DNA of 64,000 nt from Alg239-R122 sp041746135 (GTDB taxonomy: Bacteria; Pseudomonadota; Alphaproteobacteria; Sphingomonadales; Sphingomonadaceae). The notes beneath the pieces are model-generated. The model ran no database searches and was not told where the DNA came from. It worked only from the letters and a program-made list of their open reading frames with translations. Below are positions 38,818 through 48,071 of the stretch, piece after piece; the stretch's first letter is position 1; each line of letters opens with the position of its first letter. A program made the translations under genes and the position numbers. The stretch lies in the NCBI GenBank assembly GCA_041746135.1, contig JBGTHQ010000022.1, forward strand, positions 4,885 to 68,884, written 5' to 3'.

Positions 38818-39213
38818 TCAAAAAACCGCGCGCTCGATCAGGTCCCATTTATTGCCGAACGGATCGCGGAAAACGACCACCTTGCCATAGATTTCCTCAC
38901 GCGGTTTTTCGACAAAGTCGACACCCGCGCGCTTCATCAGGCTGTAATCCGTGTCAAAATCATAGGTTTCGAGCAAGAATGCCACGCGCCCGCCCGTCTG
39001 GTTGCCGATTGCCTCTTCCTGATTTTCGTTGGCCGCCTTGGCCAGCAACAGGCGCGTTTCGGTCGATCCCGGCGGGGCGACGAGTACCCAGCGCTTGTCG
39101 TCTGAAAGCGGCGTATCCTCGATCAGGTCGAACCCGATCCGGCCGACATAAAATTCGATGCCCGCATCATAATCGGGAACGACCAGCGTTACTGCTGCGA
39201 TAAATTGCGGCAT
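38818..39213 (-). CDS. VOC-superfamily (glyoxalase-like) protein
   Basis: A 131-residue VOC protein: AAVTLVVPDYDAGIEFYVGRIGFDLIED begins the first module and VVFRDPFGNKWDLIE ends the second. It is typical of small bleomycin-resistance/glyoxalase-like proteins, but the usual final Glu metal ligand cannot be placed with confidence. Its ATG overlaps the stop of the fatty acyl-AMP ligase gene by one base (TAATG), so the two are co-expressed. Confidence 0.8.
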   Translation of the reverse strand: MPQFIAAVTLVVPDYDAGIEFYVGRIGFDLIEDTPLSDDKRWVLVAPPGSTETRLLLAKAANENQEEAIGNQTGGRVAFLLETYDFDTDYSLMKRAGVDFVEKPREEIYGKVVVFRDPFGNKWDLIERAVF

Positions 39214-40940
39214 TACGCGGCGATATCATAGGGCTGTATCTCGCCCGACAGATACTGGTTGCGGGCCTTGGCACGGCTGAGCTTGCCCGAACTGGTGCGC
39301 GGCAATGTGCGTGGCGGAACGAGTTCAATGACACAGTTCATGCCGGTGATCGAACGCACCTTGGCGCGAATCTCGTCGCGCAGGCGCAGCCGTTCGCTTT
39401 CATCCGACGTACGGCATTGTACCAGCACGGCGGGAGTTTCCTCACCGCCCGGTGTCGTCACCGAAAATGCGGCAATATCCCCCGATTTGAAACCGGGCAA
39501 TTGCTCCACCGCCCATTCGATATCCTGCGGCCAGTGGTTCTTGCCGTTGATGATGATCATGTCCTTGGCGCGGCCCACGACATAGAGATAGCCGTCCGAC
39601 ATATAACCCATATCGCCGGTATCGAGCCAGCCGTCGACCAGGCATTCATCGGTCGCTTTCGCGTCGCGGAAATAGCTGTGCATGATCGACGGACCGGTGG
39701 TCCAGATTTTGCCGATCGATTTTTCGGGCAATATTTCGCCCAGTTCGGTGCGGATATCGATCTTCATATCGAGCGCGGGCTTGCCGCAATTGACGATCGC
39801 GCGGTACCGTGTCGGCTTGTCGCTGTCATTGGCGGCGCCCGACAATTTGGTTTCCTCGACCAGTTCGACGACAATGCCTTCGCCAGGGGGCATCAGCGTA
39901 ACGGCCAGCGTCGCCTCGGCAAGGCCATAACTCGGCATAAAGGCACTCGCCTTGAAGCCCGCATCGCTGAATGCATCGACGAAACTCTGCATCACGTCGG
40001 GGCGGATCATGTCGGCGCCGTTGCCGGCAATGCGCCAGCGCGACAAGTCGAAGCGTTCGGCGACTTTCGACTGGCTGCCAATTCGGCGCGCGCAGATATC
40101 GTACCCGAAGGTCGGCGAATAGGAACAGCTATTGCCCGGATTGCGGCTGATAAGATCGAGCCATGCGAGCGGTCGCCGCGCGAAATCCTCGGTTTTCAGG
40201 TAATCGGTCGATACCTGGTTTGACACCATCGACAACATGCAGCCGACCAGCCCCATATCATGATACCATGGCAGCCAGCTAATGCAGCGGTCGGTGCCGC
40301 CAATATTCATGCCGTGCGCATGCGCCTTTAGATTGCTGAGCAGCGCGTGGTGCGTCACGGCGACCCCGTGCGGAAAGCGCGTCGATCCGCTGGAATATTG
40401 CAGATAACAGATATCCTCGCCGCTGGCTTTCGGCAGTTGGATGTGCGGTGCATCGCGCTCGGCAAACTCGGTCCAGTCGATACCCTCGACACCGCATGCA
40501 TCCGCAGCGGCACCGGCCATCTCGGCAAGCTCGGGCGGGTAGAAGAATATGGCCGGGTCGGAGCTTTTCAGCTGGACCGACAATTGTTCGATATAACTCT
40601 CCTTGCCGCCAAAACTGGTCGGAAGCGGCAAAGGCACTGGCCATGCGCCCGCATAGACTACGCCAAAAAACAAAGCCGCGAATTCGGGGCTGGTTTCCGC
40701 ACACAAGGCGATCCGGTCGCCCGGCTTGATGCCATGTGCAACGAGTGCATAGGCTGCCTTGAGCGCTTCGCCCCGCATCTCGCTGAAAGGACAGGCGCGA
40801 ATGAGCGAGCCGCGTGGATCGTGATAGTTGAAGCCGCGCACGCCCTGAGCCGCGTAATCCAGCGCTTCTCCCAATGTGTCGAAATCCGAGTATCGCCGTT
40901 CCAGATCGTCGAGTGACGGCGTTGGTACCAATTGCGTCAT
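39213..40940 (-). CDS. Stand-alone fatty acyl-AMP ligase (FAAL)
   Basis: A 575-residue ANL-superfamily adenylating enzyme of the FAAL/FadD32-like branch, which makes acyl-adenylates for transfer to an acyl carrier protein instead of CoA. The P-loop-like motif is YLQYSSGSTRFPHGVAVTH, where acyl-CoA synthetases have T-K-G. Also present are MPSYGLAEATLAV, DTGDMGYMSDGYLYVVGRAKDMII and the C-terminal catalytic Lys in RTSSGKLSRAK. No ACP or PKS/NRPS gene adjoins it, only a coupled VOC gene, so the acceptor lies elsewhere. The start is at MTQLVPTPSLDD; a longer frame is unlike the family. Candidate pathways include ceramide or other lipid synthesis. Confidence 0.87.
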   Translation of the reverse strand: MTQLVPTPSLDDLERRYSDFDTLGEALDYAAQGVRGFNYHDPRGSLIRACPFSEMRGEALKAAYALVAHGIKPGDRIALCAETSPEFAALFFGVVYAGAWPVPLPLPTSFGGKESYIEQLSVQLKSSDPAIFFYPPELAEMAGAAADACGVEGIDWTEFAERDAPHIQLPKASGEDICYLQYSSGSTRFPHGVAVTHHALLSNLKAHAHGMNIGGTDRCISWLPWYHDMGLVGCMLSMVSNQVSTDYLKTEDFARRPLAWLDLISRNPGNSCSYSPTFGYDICARRIGSQSKVAERFDLSRWRIAGNGADMIRPDVMQSFVDAFSDAGFKASAFMPSYGLAEATLAVTLMPPGEGIVVELVEETKLSGAANDSDKPTRYRAIVNCGKPALDMKIDIRTELGEILPEKSIGKIWTTGPSIMHSYFRDAKATDECLVDGWLDTGDMGYMSDGYLYVVGRAKDMIIINGKNHWPQDIEWAVEQLPGFKSGDIAAFSVTTPGGEETPAVLVQCRTSDESERLRLRDEIRAKVRSITGMNCVIELVPPRTLPRTSSGKLSRAKARNQYLSGEIQPYDIAA

Positions 40941-41145
40941 AGTTTGACCCGTTTCTTTTTTTTCGCCCTTATAAAGGGCCGGATGGACATGGACCGGAAA
41001 ATACCGGACCGTGCCAAAAGCTGAATATCGAACCGTGCGCTCTAACAATAACGTATCCGACACGCAATTGACGCAGCACGGACTTACAACGATACGATTT
41101 TGCACAACACTAGCGTTCAAATTTGGCCATTAATGTGGCACAAAA

Positions 41146-41799
41146 ATGACAATGACCCAAACAGAGCATAGCAAGAGCGGTGGGCCGGACGATCCGGAAG
41201 CGCAGAAACGCGGCCAAAACCGCGCCTATGCCTCGCGCGAAAGAAAGCCCCCCAAACCGCTCGACCCGGCCCGCCTTCGAGATATCGCGCTGCATTATGT
41301 TGGACGCTATGCCACCACGGCACACAAGTTAACGGCTTATCTGCAACGCAAATTGCGCGAACGCGGGTGGGAGGACGCACGGCCCGCCGATATAGATGCT
41401 CTGGTGAACCAGTTTGTCGAGCTGAAATATATCGACGATGCACTATATGCGAGCCAGAAAGCGGCTTCCCTGACCGCCCGAGGATATGGCAGCCGGCGCG
41501 TGGACGAGGCGCTGTATATCTCCGGTATTTCCAAAAACGATGGTGCGGGCGCCCGGCAGCAGGCTATGGAAGCGCGCGGCACCTCTGCGCTCAAACTGGC
41601 GCGCAAACGGCGATTCGGCCCCTTTGCGCGCGATCCGGCCGATCCCGACAAGCGTCGCAAGCAATTGCAGGCCATGGTGCGGGCCGGACACGAATTTTCG
41701 ATTGCGCGGCGCATCGTTTTTGCCGATAGTCTGGCCGAAATAGCCGATCTGGACGAGACGGTTTCGGGCGAAGAGGATTTTGACGCATGGCACGATTGA
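41146..41799 (+). CDS. recX: RecX-family regulatory protein
   Basis: A 217-residue RecX-like protein, a modulator of RecA filaments. It has a charged N-terminal extension (1-40), then three-helix modules: LRDIALHYVGRYATTAHKLTAYLQRKLRERG, IDALVNQFVELKYIDDALYA and RGYGSRRVDEALYISGI, the typical RecX repeat pattern. No recA is adjacent. It overlaps the downstream DUF192 gene by 13 bp. Start could be ATG 41146 or 41152. Confidence 0.82.
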   Translation: MTMTQTEHSKSGGPDDPEAQKRGQNRAYASRERKPPKPLDPARLRDIALHYVGRYATTAHKLTAYLQRKLRERGWEDARPADIDALVNQFVELKYIDDALYASQKAASLTARGYGSRRVDEALYISGISKNDGAGARQQAMEARGTSALKLARKRRFGPFARDPADPDKRRKQLQAMVRAGHEFSIARRIVFADSLAEIADLDETVSGEEDFDAWHD

Positions 41800-42305
41800 T
41801 AACGGCACGCGGATTCGCACTCTATCTAGCGCTTGCACTGGCGGCATGTACCGCAAACGGGGCCGCGGAAGCCGAAAATGGCCAAGCGGCAAGCGCGCCG
41901 AGCACAAACAGCGCCTCGGGGCTGGAAATCGTCCCCATGACCATTAGCGGCAGCGGCAAGGTGCACAGATTCGATGTCGAGGTCGCACGGACATCCGCGC
42001 AGCAGGCAAAGGGCCTTATGTTCCGCAAGTCGCTGACCGACGGCGAGGGTATGATATTTCCCTTTCCCGTTCCGAAGTTCGCCGGTTTCTGGATGAAAAA
42101 TACCGTCATTCCACTCGACCTGATATTCGTGCGCGGCGATGGTACGATCGAAAGCATCGCCGCCAATGCCGAGCCCTATTCGCTCGATACCATCTCTTCG
42201 GGCGAGCCGGTGGCGATGGTGCTGGAGATCCGCGGCGGACTTGCGGCCGAACTTGGTCTCAAAGCGGGCGACACGGTCAGCTGGAGAGACACTGCAGCGA
42301 ACTGA
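41787..42305 (+). CDS. DUF192-family lipoprotein
   Basis: A 172-residue exported protein with lipobox LALAAC (Cys21), a low-complexity linker (about 22-50) and the DUF192 domain: FDVEVARTSAQQAKGLMFRKSL, GMIFPF, and the signature FWMKNTVIPLDLIFV, ending in LEIRGGLAAELGLKAGD. DUF192 proteins are small periplasmic proteins of unknown role. It overlaps recX by 13 bp, implying translation coupling. Confidence 0.87.
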   Translation: MARLITARGFALYLALALAACTANGAAEAENGQAASAPSTNSASGLEIVPMTISGSGKVHRFDVEVARTSAQQAKGLMFRKSLTDGEGMIFPFPVPKFAGFWMKNTVIPLDLIFVRGDGTIESIAANAEPYSLDTISSGEPVAMVLEIRGGLAAELGLKAGDTVSWRDTAAN

Positions 42306-42428
42306 CGCATGTTTAGTTCGTATAACCGTCAGCTTTTGTAGCCAGCGAATATCGCACCGGGCGCTATCATAAAGGGCGCCATGATTTTCCGATTGCCCTG
42401 CCCCTTCCAAAACGGCTAGACGCAGCCC

Positions 42429-42824
42429 ATGGGAATTTTAGGCAAGATATTCACGTGGTGGAACGGTGCGACAATCGGCACATCCATATTCAGCGCCATG
42501 AACGGCGAAAAAGTCGGTGAAGATGCGGCTGGCAACATTTATTATCGCGGCAAGAAACTGCGCGCCGGACGCGAGCGCCGCTGGGTCATTTACAACGGCG
42601 CGAATGACGCCAGCCGCGTGCCTGCGGAATGGCATGGCTGGTTGCACCAAAGCTATGACGGCATACCCGAAAGCCACTTGCCGCCCCCGCGCATCTGGGA
42701 AACCGACTATTCCCCCAACGCTACCGGCACGGTGCAGGCCTATCGACCCGCAGGCGCACTCGAACGCGGCGGCCAGCGGGCGCCCTCGCGCGGTGATTAC
42801 GAAGCATGGAGCCCCGGTGAGTGA
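42429..42824 (+). CDS. NDUFA12-family complex I accessory subunit
   Basis: A 131-residue homologue of NDUFA12/B17.2, an accessory subunit of NADH:ubiquinone oxidoreductase found in alphaproteobacteria and mitochondria. Conserved features are the GTSIFSAMNGEKVGEDAAGNIYY start, RRWVIYNGANDASRVPAEWHGWLH core and the YRPAGALERGG end. Its stop overlaps the GTG start of the DUF2155 gene (GTGA), the usual alphaproteobacterial neighbour. Confidence 0.93.
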   Translation: MGILGKIFTWWNGATIGTSIFSAMNGEKVGEDAAGNIYYRGKKLRAGRERRWVIYNGANDASRVPAEWHGWLHQSYDGIPESHLPPPRIWETDYSPNATGTVQAYRPAGALERGGQRAPSRGDYEAWSPGE

Positions 42825-43441
42825 GGCGCGAGATACCTATAATCCTATTGCCCGCGCTGATTCTTGCCGCATGTAACAATTCTGCGACGCAAAAAAGCGA
42901 TGTCGAGGCAGAGGCAAAAAGTCCCAAGTCGGCTCAGTTTGTCAAACCGCTCGTCAGCGGCGAGGGTACCCCGATGGAAGACCGCGTGGCCACGCTCGGT
43001 TTCCTCAACAAGCGCAACGGCATTACCCAGGACCTGGAAATGAAGCCCGGTGAATCGCGGCGAATCGGCCCCGCGATCGTGCGGCTGCAGGCGTGCGAGC
43101 GCAGCGCACCATGGGAACCGCGCCCCGAAACCGGTGCGTTCGTGCAGTTGATTGTCGAAACCCGCGTCTCGCGCGATCAGGAACCCAGATGGCTGAAAGT
43201 ATTTTCCGGCTGGCTGTTTCGCGAATCACCCTCGATCAACGTTGTCGAGCATCCAATCTACGATGTGTGGGTCAAGGATTGCGCGATGCGTTTCCCCGGC
43301 GACGAAGAGGTGTCAAAACCTGCGCCTTCGTCCAACGCCATACCGTCCGACAATTCGCCAAACGCGGCGGGCAGCGATAGCACGGGCGCCACGACTCCCG
43401 CCGCGCCCGAACCGGAGGCAGCGGCTGAGGACGAGGAATAA
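42821..43441 (+). CDS. DUF2155-family lipoprotein
   Basis: A 206-residue protein starting at GTG 42821 with a signal and lipobox ILAAC (Cys18). The DUF2155 domain spans about 45-155: ATLGFLNKRNGITQDLEMKPG, RLQACERSAPWE, and RWLKVFSGWLFRESPSINVVEHPIYDVWVKDC, with a conserved Cys pair. The last 50 residues are a Ser/Ala/Pro/Glu-rich tail that is read antisense to the 3' end of aat, a 184-bp convergent overlap. The function is unknown; the synteny with NDUFA12 and aat is common in the class. Confidence 0.87.
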   Translation: MRREIPIILLPALILAACNNSATQKSDVEAEAKSPKSAQFVKPLVSGEGTPMEDRVATLGFLNKRNGITQDLEMKPGESRRIGPAIVRLQACERSAPWEPRPETGAFVQLIVETRVSRDQEPRWLKVFSGWLFRESPSINVVEHPIYDVWVKDCAMRFPGDEEVSKPAPSSNAIPSDNSPNAAGSDSTGATTPAAPEPEAAAEDEE

Positions 43442-44106
43442 CTGCGTCCGCCCGCCTCGCGGCTGTCGCGGGTAACATCCACGCCGTACAGAACCTGCGT
43501 TAACAGCTGCAGATATTCCTTTTGCGAAATTTCCTGCGCGCCCATGCTGGCCAGATGATCAGTCATGAACTGACAGTCGAGCAGCGCATATCCGCCGTGC
43601 CGCATCGATGCGACCAGCGCCGCCAGTGCGGCTTTCGAAGCATCGGGCACATGGCTGAACATGCTTTCCCCGAAAAAGGCGCGGCCGATGGCGACGCCAT
43701 AAAGCCCGCCGACCAGCGCCTCGTCCTGCCAGCATTCAATGCTGTGGGCGAAACCGTTTTCATACAGACCGGTATAGGCGGTTTCGATATTGGCATTAAT
43801 CCACGTTTCGTTGCGGTCGGGCGTGACGTGCGCAGAGCGCGAGGCGCCGGGCGGCAAATCGCGCGCTGCAGTCTGCGCGCAGGCGGCGATGACCTTGTCG
43901 AAAGCGGTATTGCAGGTAATGTGGAACCGGTCCTGTTTCAGCTTCTTTGCCAGCGATCGCGACATATGGAACCCGTCGAGCGGAAAGATCGCCCGCCTCT
44001 GCGGTTCAACCCAGAACACGTCCGGATCATCGCGGCTGTCCGACATCGGAAAAACGCCGATGCGATAGGCTTTGAGCAAAAGATCGAGATCGAGCACCAT
44101 GCGCAT
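43258..44106 (-). CDS. aat: Leucyl/phenylalanyl-tRNA-protein transferase
   Basis: Aat attaches Leu or Phe to N-terminal Arg/Lys of proteins, marking them for ClpAP via ClpS. The LLLKAYRIGVFPMSD start, FWVEPQRRAIFPLDGFHMSRSL, WINANIETAYTGLYENGFAHSIE, and GLYGVAIGRAFFGESMFSH signatures are all present. The core ends near residue 215; another 65 residues of Ser/Ala/Gly-rich sequence follow and are antisense to the DUF2155 gene, so the total of 282 is longer than the usual 200-250. Either the tail is a read-through addition or an ancestral stop was lost. Confidence 0.93.
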   Translation of the reverse strand: MRMVLDLDLLLKAYRIGVFPMSDSRDDPDVFWVEPQRRAIFPLDGFHMSRSLAKKLKQDRFHITCNTAFDKVIAACAQTAARDLPPGASRSAHVTPDRNETWINANIETAYTGLYENGFAHSIECWQDEALVGGLYGVAIGRAFFGESMFSHVPDASKAALAALVASMRHGGYALLDCQFMTDHLASMGAQEISQKEYLQLLTQVLYGVDVTRDSREAGGRSYSSSSAAASGSGAAGVVAPVLSLPAAFGELSDGMALDEGAGFDTSSSPGKRIAQSLTHTS

Positions 44107-44233
44107 TCGTTACCATGAAGCAACGCGCGTGCAAGCAATTGCTACACTCTAAAGGCAGAGAGCCCAAAGGCAAAGAACATCACCCAGCGACGCCGATTGC
44201 GGGCGCACACATATGACGAGCGGATTTTAAATC

Positions 44234-44611
44234 CTAGTTCGTTTCCGGCACGCGGTAACGGGCGGCGATCATGTTCATGACCGCACCGTTGATAAGGGTC
44301 GCAAATGCGCAGCCCAGCGTAAATCCGTCATTGCGCACGACTTCCGCCTGCAACGGTCCCAGACCGGGCAACGTCACCCAGCATTTGGTGCCGGTATGCA
44401 TGCCCGAATTGGCCTTGCACGCAAAGCCGGCAACCGAAATATCGATCAGCTCGACCGCGAAGGCTTTGTCGCAGCTGCGCCGCAGCGTTGCCGGTGCGGA
44501 AATGCGGATGCGTTCGGCGCACCGGTCTTCGGGCAGGACACCGTCATATATGTCCCCGGCGTTGCGATACGGGAAAACTACGCGCGGGAGAGGTCGCAGC
44601 ATCATGGTCAT
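44234..44611 (-). CDS. PilZ-domain protein
   Basis: A 125-residue protein with one PilZ domain. The arginine region (DRCAERIRISAPATLRR) and DISVAGF (D-x-S-x-x-G) are the c-di-GMP-binding features, though the R-x3-R spacing is only partly canonical. It probably responds to c-di-GMP and affects motility or surface polysaccharide. The start at MTMMLRP follows an AAAAGGA ribosome site; the longer frame is unlikely. Confidence 0.78.
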   Translation of the reverse strand: MTMMLRPLPRVVFPYRNAGDIYDGVLPEDRCAERIRISAPATLRRSCDKAFAVELIDISVAGFACKANSGMHTGTKCWVTLPGLGPLQAEVVRNDGFTLGCAFATLINGAVMNMIAARYRVPETN

Positions 44612-44831
44612 GTCGAATTCCTTTTGCAAACGGGTTTGACGAATTGCGTTCCGGCGAGACTTTGACGCCTCCACCGGTTAATGTCCGGTGTCCGCCGATG
44701 ATTAACGCGCCGTTATCCGCAAGTGTGGTGCAGACAAGCCGCGCTTTTTACGAAATCGCGCTTGCCCTGGCCGTCAAGGAGCGGTAATGGCGCTTTTCGC
44801 TCCGCAGCATGTGGAGCCGCAAAAATGGTCG

Positions 44832-44907
44832 AGGGGTGTAGCTCAGTTGGTAGAGCATCGGTCTCCAAAACCGAGGGCCGTGGGTTCGAGTCCCTCCGCC
44901 CCTGCCA
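44832..44907 (+). tRNA. trnW: tRNA-Trp (CCA anticodon)
   Basis: A 76-nt cloverleaf: 7-bp acceptor AGGGGTG / CGCCCCT, D arm GCTC-AGTTGGTAGA-GC, anticodon loop TCTCCAAAA with CCA, T arm with GTTCGAG, discriminator G and encoded CCA. It is isolated from secE, its common neighbour, by 6 kb. Confidence 0.97.
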
Positions 44908-45155
44908 GTTTTGCCTCCGCGTAAAGCAAAAGTCCGGGCGACCAACTTGTTCTTAGCCAATAAATCCTAAGAGGCCGCGACTGCGCGCCGAGGCTTATTG
45001 CCGCGCCCCACCGGAGGCATTCACGGAGTGAATTGCCGCGAGGTCAAAAGACTGTATTATAAATTTAATACAGCACTTGCCAATTCTCTTGAAACCACGC
45101 TAAATTCCCTCCATCTAACGAGGTGGACAGACACTGGGGACGGAGAAAAACGCAT

Positions 45156-46379
45156 ATGGCCAATGAAACCGCCACACAGACCGCGATGACAAACAACGAG
45201 TTGAAACTGGACGCGCCCTCGCCCGTGCCTGCGGTCGCGCCGGAAAAGGCGGCCGGCCTTGTCCCCGTCACCGACGAACAGAAAAGCAAGCTCGATATCA
45301 AGGTCGACAGCTATATTGACGACCTGGTCGCGCAGGACGTGAACAGCCCCGAATTCGGCCAGCGCGTCGACCAGCTGACCAATATGGGCCGCAAGGAAAT
45401 CGCCGATGCCGCCGGGCAATCCAACCGCTTCCTCGACCGTCCGGTCAAGGCGATGGACGACGATAATTCCGTCGGCCAGGATCTGGCCGAACTGCGCCGC
45501 ACGGTCGAGGATCTCGACCCGTCCAAAAAGGGCAATCTGCTCGCCCCGCGCAAACTGTTCGGCATCATCCCGTTCGGCAGCAAGCTGCGCGGTTATTTCG
45601 ACGGGTATAAAAGCGCGCAAAACCATATCTCGACCATTTTGGCGCGGCTGGCGGGCGGCAAGGATGAATTGCTGATGGACAATGCCGCGATCGATGTCGA
45701 GCGGCAGAACCTGTGGAGCGCGATGGGGCGGCTCGAACAGATGATCCATGTCTCGAAAACGCTCGATGCACGGCTCGAAGACAAAGCGAACGAGCTCGAC
45801 AGCACCGATCCCGCCAAGGCCAAGGCGATCCGCGAAACCGCGCTGTTCTATGTGCGGCAACGCACACAGGACTTGCTCACGCAAATGGCGGTGACAGTGC
45901 AGGGTTATCTCGCGCTCGATCTGGTCAAGAAAAACAATGTCGAACTGGTCAAGGGCGTCGACCGCGCCAGCACCACCACGGTAGGCGCGCTGCGCACCGC
46001 TGTCACCGTGGCGCAGGCCCTGGTTGGGCAGAAACTGGTGCTCGACCAGATTACCGCGCTCAACACCACCACCGCCAATATTATCGACGGCACCGGCGAG
46101 ATGCTGAAGAACCAGACCGCACGCATCCACGAACAGGCGGCTTCCTCGACGATTCCATTGGAAACGCTGCAGCGCGCATTCCAGAATATCTATGACACGA
46201 TGGACAATATCGACGCGTTCAAGCTGAAGGCGCTCGACAGCATGAAGACCACGGTCAATTCGCTGTCGAACGAGGTCGAAAAGTCGCAAGGCTATATCGC
46301 CCGCGCCGAGGGTGCCGAACGGGCGAAACTGGGCGGCGGCAAACCGGCCGAATCGATCCTTACATCGCTTTCGGAATGA
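45156..46379 (+). CDS. Toxic anion resistance protein, TelA family
   Basis: A 407-residue cytoplasmic TelA homologue, largely alpha-helical. Family segments include PFGSKLRGYFDGYKSAQNHI, FYVRQRTQDLLTQMAVTVQGYLALDLVKKNN and LNTTTANIIDGTGEMLKNQT. TelA-type proteins are linked to tellurite, colicin and envelope-stress resistance, often next to XpaC-like or flotillin genes. ACGGAGAA precedes the ATG; an upstream frame adds 11 codons. A membrane partner starts 35 bp downstream. Confidence 0.9.
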   Translation: MANETATQTAMTNNELKLDAPSPVPAVAPEKAAGLVPVTDEQKSKLDIKVDSYIDDLVAQDVNSPEFGQRVDQLTNMGRKEIADAAGQSNRFLDRPVKAMDDDNSVGQDLAELRRTVEDLDPSKKGNLLAPRKLFGIIPFGSKLRGYFDGYKSAQNHISTILARLAGGKDELLMDNAAIDVERQNLWSAMGRLEQMIHVSKTLDARLEDKANELDSTDPAKAKAIRETALFYVRQRTQDLLTQMAVTVQGYLALDLVKKNNVELVKGVDRASTTTVGALRTAVTVAQALVGQKLVLDQITALNTTTANIIDGTGEMLKNQTARIHEQAASSTIPLETLQRAFQNIYDTMDNIDAFKLKALDSMKTTVNSLSNEVEKSQGYIARAEGAERAKLGGGKPAESILTSLSE

Positions 46380-46414
46380 TACCACCCCGGGCAAGGGGCA
46401 TGGAGAACAGATAA

Positions 46415-47131
46415 GTGAACACGGCAAACCAGTCCGACCAGATCCTGTACGAGGCCAAAGCGGCGCACAATCGCATCGTGCAGAACCGCTCGATCGGCAT
46501 GAAATCACGCGCGCTCAAGAAAACCCATTTCTGGAAGAAAGTCGGCCGCATAGGCATCGCTGCCGGGGCCATTTTGGTCGGTGCAGGAATCATCGGCATG
46601 ATTATCAATGGCCTTGGCTTTGTCGGAGTCATGGCAACGGTTATGGCCATCATGTGTGCAGCAATATTTTTCTCCAGTTATCCCAAAATGAAAGTGCCGA
46701 GCGCCGAAAATCTGCCCAACGAGAAACTCGACGTGCTGGCCGGCAAAACCGAAATCTGGCTCGAGAGCCAGCGCCCCTTGCTGCCCGCGCCCGCGGTCAA
46801 GCTGATCGACGGCATCGGCGTGCAGCTCGATGCGCTGGCACCGCAATTGCAGACGCTCGACGAACGCGAGCCCGCAGCGATGGAAGTGCGCAAGCTGGTC
46901 GGCGAGCATTTACCCGAACTCATCACCGGTTTCCGCAAAATCCCGCCGCACCTGCAGAAAGAGCCGCGCAACGGCCGCACCCCCGAAGAGCAACTGATCG
47001 GCGGCCTCAAGACCATCGGCCATGAAATCGATGGCATGACCCGCAAGATTGCCAATGGCGAACTCGACAAGCTGGCGGTGCGCGAACGCTATCTGGAATT
47101 GAAATATGACAAACCGGTAGACGGCGATTAG
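46415..47131 (+). CDS. TelA-associated membrane protein (XpaC-like)
   Basis: A 238-residue protein starting at GTG with GGAGAACAG upstream. Two adjacent membrane helices (about 45-68 and 69-88: AGAILVGAGIIGMIINGLGF and GVMATVMAIMCAAIFF) are followed by a helical cytoplasmic domain. Position and shape match the XpaC/5-bromo-4-chloroindolyl phosphate hydrolysis family that partners TelA; sequence recognition is moderate. The family name comes from an indirect plate phenotype and does not establish an enzyme activity. Confidence 0.7.
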   Translation: MNTANQSDQILYEAKAAHNRIVQNRSIGMKSRALKKTHFWKKVGRIGIAAGAILVGAGIIGMIINGLGFVGVMATVMAIMCAAIFFSSYPKMKVPSAENLPNEKLDVLAGKTEIWLESQRPLLPAPAVKLIDGIGVQLDALAPQLQTLDEREPAAMEVRKLVGEHLPELITGFRKIPPHLQKEPRNGRTPEEQLIGGLKTIGHEIDGMTRKIANGELDKLAVRERYLELKYDKPVDGD

Positions 47132-47267
47132 CCCGTAGCAATTTGCTTTCTCCTCGCCATACCCCTCGCGAAATCGGTTTCCATCTACTTATAATGAAAT
47201 ACCATTCCTCCCGTATTTATGTCATAGATAGTGAAATTCTTGTCCGCTTTTTTAAAGGGGTATATCC

Positions 47268-47909
47268 GTGTTCGATTTCTGGTTGATCGATGAAAATCTC
47301 GTTTTCACCGGAGCTTTGGTATTGATGCTGGCACTTGGGATTTTACAGGCATTCGGGCTCGGCGAATTCGGCGCGGATATCGACGTCGATCTGGATGCCG
47401 ATGCCAATATCGATATGGGCGGGCCGGCCGATGGCTTGCTGGCTATGCTCGGACTTGGCCGTTTGCCGCTGATGATGCTGCTGGTGCTGTTTCTGGCGGT
47501 GTTCGGCATGATCGGGCTGGCGGGGCAGCAATTTATTATGAACATGACTGACGCGTTTTTGACGCCGTGGATTGCCGCACCGGTTGCGGCGGCGGCCGCG
47601 CTGCCGCTCACCGGATTGCTGTCGCGGCCGCTCTCGCGCATCATTCCGCGCGACGAGACGACGGCGATCAGTGTCGACGCGCTGGTCGGGCGCTTTGCCA
47701 CCATTCAAACGGGCCGCGCCATGACCGGATCTCCGGCCCGCGCCCAAGTCACCGATGTGCATGGCCATAACCATTATGTGATGGTCGAACCCGATAATGA
47801 CGGCCAGATACTGAACGAAGGCGAGCAAGTGCTTCTCACTTCTCATGACGGCGGCGCGTTTCGGGCCATTTCGCGCGGCAATGCGCATGTGCCAAGGCTG
47901 GGCGGCTGA
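47268..47909 (+). CDS. YqiJ-like membrane protein with OB-fold
   Basis: A 213-residue NfeD-related protein of the YqiJ/DUF1449 type: N-terminal helix (14-30), an acidic loop DIDVDLDADANIDMGG, two more helices (about 60-85 and 97-112), then a beta-rich OB-fold (about 130-205; ALVGRFATIQTG...ARAQVTD). In E. coli, YqiJ is encoded beside the flotillin YqiK; here a flotillin gene follows after 162 bp. Confidence 0.85.
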   Translation: MFDFWLIDENLVFTGALVLMLALGILQAFGLGEFGADIDVDLDADANIDMGGPADGLLAMLGLGRLPLMMLLVLFLAVFGMIGLAGQQFIMNMTDAFLTPWIAAPVAAAAALPLTGLLSRPLSRIIPRDETTAISVDALVGRFATIQTGRAMTGSPARAQVTDVHGHNHYVMVEPDNDGQILNEGEQVLLTSHDGGAFRAISRGNAHVPRLGG

Positions 47910-48071
47910 CAGGCCTCCCTCACCAATGCCAAACGCGGCCAGCCGAATTTAGTGTCGCGCGACCACCAAAAATGCGTACTCTGTATGTAACCGCTCGTCG
48001 CGGCTTCGATTCTCTTGGACAAATCCATGATAATCAGCCGCCGACAGGCACACTGATGAAAGAGAGAGACT

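Noticed and set aside
44832..44907. tRNA-Trp as an integration site
   Set aside because: No integrase, no direct repeat of the tRNA end and no foreign block follow within the window.
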